DNA from: Pelagophyceae sp. CCMP2097 | Taxonomy: Eukaryota > Sar > Pelagophyceae | Direction of reading: 5' to 3' | DNA: 57,418 bases | Assembly (NCBI GenBank): GCA_026770575.1 | Contig: MU657209.1 | Location: 1 to 57,418 of the forward strand | Shown: positions 29,136 through 39,814 of the stretch, piece by piece | Layout: each line of letters begins with the position of its first letter | How positions within the stretch are numbered: position 1 is the first letter of the stretch | Notes under the pieces: generated by a model | Told to the model about the DNA's origin: nothing | The model's input: the letters and a program-made list of their open reading frames with translations, nothing else | Database searches by the model: none | Made by a program: the position numbers and the translations under genes

Positions 29136-30243
29136 ATGTTCCCTCCGTTCCCTCCGACGCGCCCGATCATGCCTCCGAGTCTGGGCCGCCGGCTCGAGGT
29201 CTTGCGCAAGGTCGTCGTGTCGGTCTGCCTCGTCGTCGTCCTCGCGCAGATGCGATTGAGCACGCTTTGCCTCCTATTGGCCTGCACGACGATGCTCGAC
29301 GCGCTCCGCTGGTTTGTGGCGCGCTACTACTTTCGCTGCTTTGAAGCCGAAGTCGGCGAGGCGTTCTTCGCGCACCGCGCTCAGACGGTCCCCGCCGCGC
29401 TGGCGGCCGAGTTCGAGGGCGCCTTTGGCGACGAGGTCTTGCAGGTCGTCGACGTCGGCTGCGGCCGCGGCGGCGTCGCGACGCACGCGCTGGCAGCACA
29501 AGGCTTCCAAACGCTGGGCTTGGACCCGCAAGGCGCCGCCGTCGAGGCGGCCATCGCCTCGGCGGCGCACCTGCCGGAGTCCGAGCGGCCCGAGTTCCGC
29601 CTCGGTTCGTGTTCCGCGCTGCCGTTGGAAGACGAGAGCGCGCGGCCCGGTGCCCACCTATTCGGATACCGTCAGACAAGAGCGATGAGCGGACCCGGCG
29701 GGGGAGGCCTCGGCGCCGGCGCCGCGGCGCGTGCGACGCCGCATGCAGGTCGACGCCGTGGTCATGTCTGAGATGCTCGAGCAGTACGACGACTTGGGCG
29801 CCGCCGTCTCCGAGGTGCTCCGCGTCCTCAAGCCGGGCGGCGTATTCATCATCGACACCATCGAAATGACGTGCGTGGTTTGGCGCGGTACGCGTGCCGC
29901 GCGGTCCCATCGACTCTCGTGCAGGCCGCACTCGTGGACTGTTTGTGCCCTCTATTTGGACCACGCGACGGCGATCATCCCGCGCAACGCGCGCGACTGG
30001 CGCATCTACCTCTCCCCGGAGCAGCTCGAGGTCATCCTCACGGACGCGGGCTTCCACGTCGACGCGCGGCGCGGCTCGCCGCCGGCGGACGCTGAGCAGG
30101 CAAAATCCGAGGCGTTCGTGCTTGCGGGCCCCATCGATTCCGCGGGCGGGGCGTACCTCTGGTGGGCCAAGAAGCCGGTGCGCGGCAAGGAGGACTCCAA
30201 GGAGTCGCCGCCCGAGATCACGGGCCACCACAAGCGCGACTAG
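29136..30243 (+). CDS. COQ3: COQ3-like SAM-dependent O-methyltransferase
   Basis: Resembles the ubiquinone O-methyltransferase COQ3/UbiG. The SAM loop is VVDVGCGRGGVATHALAAQG; the later core is DAVVMSEMLEQYDDLGAAV and VLRVLKPGGVFIIDTIEMT. After splicing out 29871-29924 the family-typical TPHSWTVCALYLDHATAIIP, NARDWRIYLSPEQLEVIL and GFHVDARRG follow. Before the fold are two hydrophobic stretches (VVVSVCLVVVLAQM and LSTLCLLLACTTML), unusual for soluble COQ3 and perhaps a membrane or organelle signal. The first junction is ambiguous: donor at 29650, acceptor at 29698 (phase-consistent, adding a basic linker) or at 29748 (better family fit, one base out of phase). Role in ubiquinone synthesis is inferred from similarity. 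Confidence 0.85.
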
Positions 30244-30256
30244 CGCTCAAAGACGT

Positions 30257-30364
30257 CCAAAGACCAAGGGCGGTGCTTTACCCGGGGAAGATGCGCGGGT
30301 CGTCCGGCTCCTGCCAAAGACCAAGGGCGGTGCTTTAGAAGATGCGCGGGTCGTCCGGCTCCTG
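30257..30364 (-). repeat. Tandem duplication of the 3' end of the membrane-protein gene
   Basis: Two units (30257-30312 and 30313-30364) share CCAAAGACCAAGGGCGGTGC at one end and GAAGATGCGCGGGTCGTCCG at the other. The copy at 30313 contains the working stop codon and last codons (DDPRIF); the other lies just downstream and lacks the in-phase TAA because of a CCCGG insertion. Confidence 0.9.
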
Positions 30365-31417
30365 CCGGAACGACTCGCTTCGGGCCTCGTCCAACGGCGC
30401 CAAGAGGGCCAGGACGAAGGCGCCGGTGAAGATTGTAATCGGCACGGCGAGCATGACCGCGAGGACGCCGCCGTCGAGGCGGCCGTTTGCGCCGCTCGCG
30501 CCCCACGATGCCCCAATGAGCGCGCCCGCGGCGATTGCGGCCGTGCAGAGCGCTCCTCCCAGCGCGACGCGGAGCCAGTAGACGCAGGGCGCCGCGGCGC
30601 GCGCGGCGCGGTCGTGCCAATAGGCGCTCATCAAACCTTTCGGCGCCGTGTCGTCTATTGCGGCGCCAGAGTTTCGCCGGAATTGCTTGCGCGCCGCTAA
30701 AGCATCGGCGACGCAGCCGGCGGCGATGCCGAGCCAGAAGCCGACGGCCCACTCGGCGGCGTCTTTGCAAAATGAGGACGCGGCGAACGCGCCCGCGCTT
30801 CGGCGCCTTTCCAGCAGCGCCCAATAGACGGCGCGCACGGGCCAGGCGGCGGAAAGGCCGCTTAAAGCGCGCACGCAGACGGGGCACACACGCTCGGCGG
30901 CCGAAGATAAGAGGATTGCTGCGAAGCCCTGGAGGCAGCGGCCGAGGCTGCCGGGGCCCGGCTCGAACGCTTTGTCGCGCTGCTCCGCGCCGCCGCAGCG
31001 CCCGGTGCACCGCCTGCCAAAGTCAAAGTTCGCCGCGCTGCCGCCAAAGCGCGGCGCGCAGAGGAGCCTGATTGCGAGGTCGACGGTGAGCGCCAAAGCG
31101 CCGGCGACGAGGAGCGCCGTGCCCGCGTCAGGTAGTTCCGATAGCGAGACCCTCTGCCTCGGCGCCGTCGAGACGGCCGCCGCGCAGAGGAGCATCGCGA
31201 CGGAAAACAGCGCCGCCACCAAAGCGCCGCGGCGGTCGTCGGCGGGCGCGACGAGGACGCCCGCCAACGCGGCCACGCCCGCGGCCCACCAGGCGGCAGC
31301 GGCGGCGGCGAGGGCGCTGCGGCGCGTCAGCTGCGGCTCGCGCGAGCCGGGCGACACGGCGTAAAATTCGTCGATGCCCTCCGCCTGTGCAGTCGCCAGC
31401 GACACGGACCGGCCCAT
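30335..31417 (-). CDS. Polytopic membrane protein of unknown function
   Basis: Single exon, about 360 residues from MGRSVSLATAQAEG; an earlier ATG at 31513 is possible. At least six hydrophobic segments are visible, including ALAAAAAAWWAAGVAALAGV, LVAALFSVAMLLCAAAV, AGTALLVAGALALTVDLAI, WALLERRRSAGAFAA (weak), WAVGFWLGIAAGCVADAL, VALGGALCTAAIAAGALI and LAVMLAVPITIFTGAFVLALL. A loop carries a cluster of cysteines (RRCTGRCGG and RVCPVCVRAL). I do not recognise the family; composition is very alanine-rich. It converges on the methyltransferase, whose stop is only about 90 bases away. Confidence 0.7.
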   Translation of the reverse strand: MGRSVSLATAQAEGIDEFYAVSPGSREPQLTRRSALAAAAAAWWAAGVAALAGVLVAPADDRRGALVAALFSVAMLLCAAAVSTAPRQRVSLSELPDAGTALLVAGALALTVDLAIRLLCAPRFGGSAANFDFGRRCTGRCGGAEQRDKAFEPGPGSLGRCLQGFAAILLSSAAERVCPVCVRALSGLSAAWPVRAVYWALLERRRSAGAFAASSFCKDAAEWAVGFWLGIAAGCVADALAARKQFRRNSGAAIDDTAPKGLMSAYWHDRAARAAAPCVYWLRVALGGALCTAAIAAGALIGASWGASGANGRLDGGVLAVMLAVPITIFTGAFVLALLAPLDEARSESFRQEPDDPRIF

Positions 31418-32070
31418 GATCCTCCGATGCCAAGGGACGACGATCGGAATCCCGCGAGACTCCGGCGAGTTTCGAACGCCCGACAGCCGGGAGCCTCTCG
31501 CCCGTCGGTGCACGCCTCAGCGTCCGCCGTTCCGAGCAGTTTCGAAGCCGAGGAGCCTTCTGGAGCCGAGGAGCCTTCTCGGACTTTTCCAGAAGAAACA
31601 TCCACAATCCGTTTAATAAATTTCTTGCGGGGATTTCGAGAACCGCCGTGCAGCATGCCTCTCGCTGCTCGAGGGCCATCTGAGCCCCTTCACTGAAGAA
31701 GTGCATGAGGCTTATACACCACGACAGAGCGAGAAGAGAGAGACTTTTTAAATTCAATGACAATCAAATATAAATTCCTAGTTTTAAAAATCCAACTTCA
31801 ACAGCAATAATAACCGTCAACAAAACAATAGGAATTTCCTAGCGGCGTTTCGCCGGTCAAACTGAAACCAAATTAAGTTTGCTAACATTATTTTGGACAG
31901 TTTTCTCAGTGTGTGAAGTTAATACCTGTACTTGTAGTCAGTAACTTTAATCAGTGTGCGAGTGCTGTCAGAGGGCCGCCGCAGAGGCGCGAGGACCCAC
32001 CGCTCCCGCGGCGCTCCGCGGTCCCTCGCGAGCAAGGGCGGCGCGAGGCGCGACCCGGCGGCGCGGTGGT
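31418..32070. other. AT-rich intergenic region before the beta-helix gene
   Basis: From about 31610 to 31950 the sequence is clearly AT-rich compared with both neighbours. It holds TAGGAATTTCCTA at 31829-31841, related to the palindromes at 7521 and 56693, and a half copy AATTCCTAG near 31776. It presumably contains the promoters of the two divergent membrane-protein genes. Confidence 0.55.
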
Positions 32071-35000
32071 ATGCGTTTGATCGGCGGGGTCCTCCTCGTC
32101 GTGCTCTTATGCGCCGCCGAGGCGCGGTCCCACGAGGTCTGCGAAGATGTCTGCCGAGGGCTCCACTGCGACGAGTTTCACACCGAATGCAACCAAGCCG
32201 AATCGCTCTTCGGCTGCAAATGCGACGGCTGCGCAAACTGCCGGCCGGAGGGGCGCCGGCTCGAGGCGGCCAACTCGACGGCGGCCAACTCGACGGCGCC
32301 CGGCTGCGCGCAGCCGTGCTTCGGCGACGCGCGCGGCTGCGACGCGTTCATCCCGCTCGGCGCGACGTGCGTCGACCTCGAGACGAACGAGTATCTCCAG
32401 GTCGCCATGGCGACCTGCGACTGCTCCGGGTGCCTGCTGTGCGACGAGATCGACGCGTTTGGGCCCGCGGTCGACGCCTGCGCCGGTGGCGATGGCGGCG
32501 CGGTTTCGGAAATAAGCACCGAAGCGGCGATGACCGCGGCGCTGGCCGCGGGCGCGCCGTGCACGTCCATGGTCCTCACCGGCGACGTGGCCCTGGGCGC
32601 GGCCGCCTATTTTGAAAGTTCGGTGCGCCTCGTCGGCGCGGCCGGCGCGTCGCGGCCCGTGCTGTCGCCGGCGTCTGGGCCGCACCGCCTCGTCACTATC
32701 GTGGATCAAGCGGTCGTCTCGCTGGCGTCGGTCGTCCTGCGCGACGGCTACGAAGTCTCTGCCGGCGGATGCGTCTTTGTCGGCGGTGGCTCGAAGCTGT
32801 CGCTGGACCGCGTGGCGTTCGAGAACTGCGCCGCAGGCACCGTGGGCGGCGGCGTCGCCGGCTGGACGTCGTCGTTGCTCCACGTCGCGCGGTCGTCCTT
32901 CGACAACAACGCCGCGGGGCTCCTGGGCGGCTCGGTGTTCGGGCACGATCTCGCGGCCGTTGTCCTCACGGGCGGGACGAGGATCGGCCGCTCGAGCGCG
33001 TTCATCGGCGGCGGCGTCGCGGTCGTGACGGCGGCGAGGCGAGTCCCACCCCGGGGCGACGTCGGATTTGCGCGTCCGTGCGACATTGTTCGAGCGCGTA
33101 GGGTCGAGATGTCGGAGGAGTCGCGCATCGAAGCGTGCTTCGGGTCGTCCAGCAGCGGCGGTTTATTCGCGGGGCGCGGCGCGTTGGCGACCCTGTCGAG
33201 CGGGAGTGTCATCGCGGCGTCGCACACGGCCGGGAACGGCGGCGGCTTCTTCAGCTACATCTCCAGCACCGTCGTCCTCGAGGGGGGCTGCACCGTCGCA
33301 AACTGTACCTCGATCAACGCCGGCGGTGGTGGGCAGGCCTACGTCGCCGACGTGTTCACGGCGTCCGACTGCACCTTCATCGGGTGCTTGGCGATGGCCG
33401 GGGGCGCCGGCCTCATCGTGAGGATGACCGAGGGCTACGGCAGCGGCACGATCACAAACATCGACTTTTTTCACTGCACCGCACCTCGAGGCTCCGGCGG
33501 CGGCTTCTCGCTCGGCTTCGCGAGCAGGGCGACGCTGACGGACTTGCGGTTCGTCGGCTGCACGGCGGGCCAGGCTGGCGGCGCGGTCGCGGCCCCTTAT
33601 TCGGGGATCGGCGCGATGGTGCTCCTTCGGACCTCTATCACCAGATGCCACGCCGACGGCGACGGCGGCGCCCTCTTCCTCGGCGCCGATTTCCGGGCCT
33701 CGATCGACGCGTCGACGCTCTCCGACAACACCGCCGGCGGCGACGGCGGCGCCGTCGCGGCGGGCGCGACGTCGAAGCTCGCGGTGTTTGGTGGGACGCG
33801 CGTCGAACGCAATTCCGCGGGGAACCGCGGCGGTGGCCTGGCGCTGCTCCCCGCGTCGATTGCGGGCGTCCAAAACGCCGTCGTCGCGGACAACAGCGCC
33901 TTTGGCGGCGGCGGCGCGGTATTTGTCGGCGCGGGCGCGACGCTCCACCTCGGGCGCGCGGCCCTCCTTTCTCGCAACGTCGCTGGGTCCGACGGCGGTG
34001 CCGTGGACGTCCGCGGCAAGGATGCGCTGCTCTACGTCTCGACGTCGTGCTCCTTCGTTGAGGTCACGCTTGACTGGACACTCACCAACTCGTTGGACGC
34101 CGCAGACGCCTCCGTTTTACTCGACTACGCCGGCGCGCGGGACGCGCGAGGCGCGCCGGCGCGCTTCGTGCCGCAAAACGGCGCCGTGACGCATTTTGAG
34201 GCGTGCCTGCCGCCGGGCCGCGGTTACGAGCTCTGGGCCGCGTCGTCGAGAGGGCAGACCTGGCTCCAGGGGTCGTGGTCCATTAAGCTCCCGCCGCACG
34301 GTGGCACCGTCGCCTCGTTTTTAGAGCCCCGCCTGACGTTCGTCCAAGCGGTCAACGAGTACGGCGTTCAAGGCATCGGCTCCCAGACGCACGGCGCGCT
34401 CGCGGCGGCGTTCCACCTCGACGACGACGACGCCTCGTTTGACGCCGCGGTCGACGGCATTGATGCGGTGCGCATCGTCGGCAACGTGGCCCTCGCGGGC
34501 GGCGGCGGCGGCGTCTCGGCTACCAAGGCGGGCCGCGCTGTCGTGTACGAGGCCCTGTTCGAGGCCAATCACGCGCTGACAGGCAGCGGCGGCGCGTTCG
34601 CCGTCGGCGCGCAGTCAACAGCCGTGTTACAGAGCGTCAACGCCGTCGCGAACGTGGCGGGCCGCGATGGGGGCGCCGTGCGGGTTGGCATGCTCGGCGT
34701 CGTGGACATTTACAACTCGACGGCGACGGCCAACGACGCCGGCGGCCGCGGTGGGTTCGCGATCTTGGATCGGGTGCGCACGGCGTCGCTGCGGTCCGTG
34801 ACGGCGCGCGGGAATAGGGCGGCGGACCGCGGTGGAGCGCTATCGCTCGAGCTCTGCGACCAGGACCCAGTTGTCGTCGCGCACTCGACTTTCCAGAATA
34901 ACTCGGCCGCTCTCAGCGGCGGCGCGCTCGACGTCCAGTCGAGCTTCCTGCGCGTCGAGGGCGCGACGCTCTTCGCCGGCAACTCGGTCGACGCGGGGAG

Positions 35001-38000
35001 CGGCGGCGGCGTCGCCGTGCGGCCGACGGGCGCGGCGCTTGCGCTCGCGAGCCAGCCCGCGGCGTGCGTCGCCGTCCTGCGCGTCGTCGTGGACTGGCGC
35101 CACAACGCGCAGCGCTGCGAGGTCGTCGGGGCCATTTTTGGCACGACGCACAACCTCGACGGCACCTGCGACTCGGTCCCGTCGAGTTGCGACCCGCTTC
35201 GCACGATCGCCAGCGCGACGCGATGCGCCGGCTGCACCTGCAAGGAGAACCTGGTCGGCGCGGGCGAGTCGTACTTCAGCGTAGACCGCGTGGCCGACGG
35301 CGCTCTCTTACCGACGGAAGCCGCGACGCTGTTCGTCGGCGAGCCCGACGCGGGCGCGGCCAAGGAGTTTGAGATTTGCCTCGAGGCCGGCGAGTACAAG
35401 ATCGTCGCGCACGACCGGCGCGGCGCGGCGTGGTTCGGGGGCACGCTGGAGGCGACGGTCTTGGACTTTGAGCTCGAACCGATCCACCGCGCGAGCGCCG
35501 AATGGTCCCCGTCGGGGTTTTCGACGGAGCCCGTGCGGTTCAGCGTCCGGGCCGTCTCCTCGAAAGACCTCGCGGTGCGCTTCGTCGACAACGCGGCGAT
35601 TGAAGGCGGCGGCGCGGCCGTGTTCTGGACCGCAGAGGCGCCGGCCGGCCTCGAAGCGGCCGCAACCTATTCGACCGGCAACGCGGCAGGTTACGGGTCG
35701 TTCGCGGCGACGCCCGCGACGCAGCTCCTGATCAACACGACGCAGCTCCTGATCAACTCGACGCTTACAAAAGCCAACGCCGTGCCGAGTGCCGCCATGC
35801 CGCCGATCGAGACCGTCTTGGTCGACGGCTACGGCCAGGTCGTGAGCGCCGACTCGACGACGGCGGTCAACGTACAGTTTATCGACGACGCCCTGGGTGT
35901 GGTCCAGGCCTCTGGGCTCGTTGCCGTCTGCGCACACGGCGTCGCGCGGTTTGACGCGATAACGATCATAGGCCTCCCGGGAGACACGCACCGCCTCCAC
36001 TTCATGGCGCCGTCTGCTGCGCTGGAGACGGCGCCTTTGACGGTCGATCTGACGCCCTGCCCCGTGGGCTTCGCGGAACGCGCCGACGGCGACGCCGGTG
36101 TGTCGTGCATCGCGTGCTCGTACATGGAGTTCTACGACGGCGGCTACTGCGTGGCGTGCCCGCGCGGCGCGGCCTGCGAGCGCCACGAGCCGCTCAACGC
36201 CTTGTCGGCGCAGGTCGGGTACCAGCTCTTCACCTTGGAGACGCTGCCGATCAAGCGCGGCTTCTATCGCTTCTTCGCGACGTCTGACAAGATCTACAAA
36301 TGCCCTGACAATGATTTCTGCGAGGCTGGCCACTGCAGCTGCGCCGGCGTCGGCTACGAGGAGGCCTTTCGCGATCCTTCGCGGACGCACGGCTCGGGGC
36401 TCTGCGCCACCAACTCCGAGGGGCCGCTCTGCGCGCTCTGCGGCGCGGGCTACCACCCGCGGCCCTCGTCGCTCGGCAGCGGCGGCGGTTGCGCCAAGTG
36501 CGAAAGCAACTCGGTGCTGCCAATCTTCTTTGCAGGAGTATTCGCGGCGCTCATCGGCGCGCTAGCACTCGCCTCGGCGGCGGCCGTCGCCTGCGCGGGC
36601 GTCGCGATTACGCAAAACCGAATCCTTCGGGCCGCGTCGTTCGTGCGGTCGCGCTGGTTCATCATCGCCGTCGTGCAGGTCTGGTACGCGGTCAGCACGG
36701 TCGTGCGCTTCACCGCCATCGAAGAGGCCAGCTACCCCGAGCCGCTCCAGTCGGTCCTCCAGTTTCTCGGCTTCTTCTCCTTCGACCTCTCCTTCGTCAT
36801 GCCCTCGTTGCAATGCTTCTATCACATGACCTATTTCGAGCTCTTCCTGACCTGGTCGCTCTTCCCGCTTGCGTTCGGTGCCTTTCTCGGCGTCGGCGTC
36901 GTCGCCGTCGCCGCGGCGCGCGTGCGCGGCCCGCCGTGGCCGGTCGAGGTCTGGAGGCAATTGACGCGGACCGTCGCGGGCCGGGCGACGCGGCGCACCG
37001 CCGTGTCGCTCTTCTGGCTCGTTTTAGTCCTCCTGCACACGTACATTTGCTCCATCATCTTCACGTTTTACTCGTGCTCAGAAGCGTTTGCCGTCTCGGA
37101 GACGGAGCGCGAGCAGTGGCTCGCGTACGACTATGGGGTGCGATGCGGCAGCGAGGCGCACATCGCCTTTGAGGGCGCGGCGGCGACGCTGCTCGTGCTT
37201 TACGTCATCACACCCGCGTCATGGGAAACCCGAACCGTCGAAGCAACGACGGGATGCTGACCGAGTCGTGAGAGGCAGCAGAGGCTCGAAAAACACCGGA
37301 GACGAGACACGCAATCGTGGCCGTCGTGCGTGAATAACTGGTGCCTTTGGACCGTCGTCCCGTCACGATCACGTTAGGTGCTGGTCGTCCCCGCGTCGCT
37401 GGCGCTCAAGCTCAAGCTGAACCGCCGCGCGGGCCGGTCCGACGGCGCGCTTGCCTTCTTCACGCGGCACGTGCGGCCGGCGGTCTGGTACTATGAAATC
37501 GTGGCGCTCGAAGTGCGCCTCGTCGTCTGCGGCGCACTCGTCCCCGTCACGAGCCGCGGCCTCCGCCTGTCCATCATCCTCGTCGTGACGCCCAGCGTCG
37601 AAGAATTCTGGCAAACGTTTGAGGGCAGCCTTTGGCGACGACGGCCTTCCCTCGTGGAGCCTTTCGTAAGACGCCACGCTAGGTGATCTTTGGCTGGACG
37701 ATCGTGACGCGCGAGATGCGGCCCTACATCAACCGGGGCCACCAGGTGCTGGTCAACTATCTGCAAATCTTCGTCCTGAGTTGTCTCGCGCTGGCCCTCA
37801 TCCTGTACGGGGAGCTCCTCTCCGACAGAGCTGCCAAAATCTTTGCCTGGATCGTTTCGGCCATCTCAATCTTCATCACGGTCAGACTCTACAGCGCGTA
37901 TAAAAGCGAGGAGGTGACAGAGATCGTGGAGCTCGTGCGGTCGCGGCGCGCCTTTGACCGAAACGCTTTCCTCCGCCTCCACGTCGGCATGAACGTGCGC

Positions 38001-39662
38001 GTCATGGACCACGCCGTTTTTGCGGCGGCGCTCGCCATCCTCGACGATGAATTCTTGGAAACGACCGCAAAGGCGCCGCAGGCCGCCGGCGCCGCGGCGG
38101 TACCGGGGTGGGCCTACCTGACGGCGCATCTCCTGCCGCTGCGGGACGTCTGGACGCGCGCGGCGCGGAAGCGGACGGTGCTCCTGACGCACGCGCCGCG
38201 CCTCCTTGAAAACGCGGCGCTGCTCGTGCGGACGCGGGTGCGGTGCGCGCCGGAGGCGGGCGGCGTCGTCATGTCAGAAAGAAAGTTCGCCAAGGCAGTC
38301 GACAGCGTCCTCGGCCCGCTCGCGCAGGAGCTCTGCGGCGACGTGGTCGCGGAGACGTTTTCGCGCTTCGCGGCCGCGGAGCCGCAGCCGACGCTCGCCC
38401 TCGACGATTTCGAGGCGGCGCTGCGAGCCATCCTCGACCATACCTCAGAGCAGGAAGAGCAGGACCTCGACGCGTCTCTCCGCTGTGGCGGGCGGGCGTC
38501 GGTGCCGGCGTCGCTCCGCGGCCTCGCGCTCGCCGTCCTCCCGGCGAAGAAGTTCGCGCCGTGTAAGAAGTACGACGCCGAGAATCAGGACTCGGAGGAT
38601 GATTCGCCCGGGGGCGCCCGGGCCGCCGTCGGCGCCTGGGCCGCCGTCGAGGAGCGCGCGTCGCGCATGCTCCTCCGGCTGCGGCCGACGGGGCGGCACG
38701 CGACGCGCGGCAGCCCGCACAAAGAAACGCCGCAGGCCCGGTCGGCGGCGGACGTCGGCCCCGCGCCCGGCGAGGCCTGCCGCAGGCATAATGACAAGTT
38801 CTTCGACCTCGCGGTCCACGCGCACGCGGCCAACTTCAAGTGTTGGATGGTGATGGAGGAGGCGGCCGCGGCGATCCTGGCCGAGCCCGACTGGGGCGCG
38901 AGAATTTCCGCGCTCGCAGACTTTTCCGACGGCCCGGACGCGTTGCTGCAGACGCCGCTTCAGGACCCGCGCCTCGTGGCCTGGGTGGCCGGGCTCGGCG
39001 GCGACGCCCTGCGCGAGCATTTCGACGAGGCCGTGCTGCCGCACGCTTTGCGGAGCGTCGCGCTGGACGCGCACCCGGCCTTTATCGCCGCGCTCCGGGC
39101 CCTGATGTGCGTGCCCGAGGCCGACGATGACGCCGAAGACGAGAAAGAGGAGGAGGCGCGGGCGTTGTGGACGACCAAGGTCGAGCTCTACAAGTTTTGC
39201 TCCGCGACGGCGGTGAAGAGCGCGACGCGCATGAGCGCAAAGGTCGAAGTGTACCGCGGCGAGGACGGGCCGGCGAGCGCTTCGTGGCCGCGCGCCGCGC
39301 GCATCACCGACCCGCTGCGCGCGACCGTCGTCTGCGACGACGCCGAGGCCATCGTGCGGGCTTACGACGCGCTCCGCGGCGGCGGCGCGGACGGCACCGG
39401 GGTGCATCTTGAGCACGGCGGCGGCGCGGACGACACCGCGGCGAACGCGCACCCCTTCCGCGTCACCAGACTCAAGAACAAGCTCGGGCTCTGCACCAAG
39501 CCCTTCAACCTCCACATCAACTGCGTCTTCGACCGTGGCGACGGCGCCGCGCCCATCACGACGGAGATCCAGATCGTCCCGCGCGCGGTCAACGCCGTCA
39601 CGGGCCCGTCGCACAAATTTTACACGCTCTCCAGAGCGCTCAAAGCCGAAGCGCTCGTCTAA
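32071..39662 (+). CDS. Beta-helix (POMP-type) receptor/channel fused to a RelA/SpoT-like domain
   Basis: Exons 32071-37203, 37378-37584 and 37683-39662, joined in phase 0, about 2,440 residues. Signal peptide MRLIGGVLLVVLLCAAEA. Residues 25-150 are cysteine-rich, EGF-like. Residues 150-1330 form a right-handed beta-helix of POMP type: many units of GGAV or GGG followed by FxxNxA-like turns (for example SSFDNNAAGLLGG, STLSDNTAGGDGGAVAAG). A Cys-rich GCC2/GCC3-like stretch follows (CIACSYMEFYDGGYCVACP). From about 1480 come some nine membrane segments resembling the channel-like half of oomycete and algal POMP proteins. The tail (about 1880-2440) is cytoplasmic. Its last 165 residues, VKSATRMSAKVEVYRGED, ITDPLRATVVCDDAEAIVRA, RLKNKLG, ITTEIQIV and SHKFYTLSRA, resemble RelA/SpoT-like nucleotidyltransferases; that assignment is tentative. 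Confidence 0.82.
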
Positions 39663-39814
39663 GGCGCCCTGTAAGGAAATGCGATCCTCGCGGTCACTCT
39701 TTGAAGTCCCCGGAGGCGAGGGCGTCGGACGAACAATTAGATAGGGCGGGCTCGGGTATGCGCAGTGGCGGGCTGCGCCTTGCGGGATGCGCGCAGAGGG
39801 CGGCCTTGCTCGGG

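Noticed and set aside
29650..29748. Single clean intron in the COQ3-like gene
   Set aside because: The acceptor at 29748 gives the best family fit but is one base out of phase with the only donor; the phase-correct acceptor at 29698 adds an odd basic linker. I left it open.
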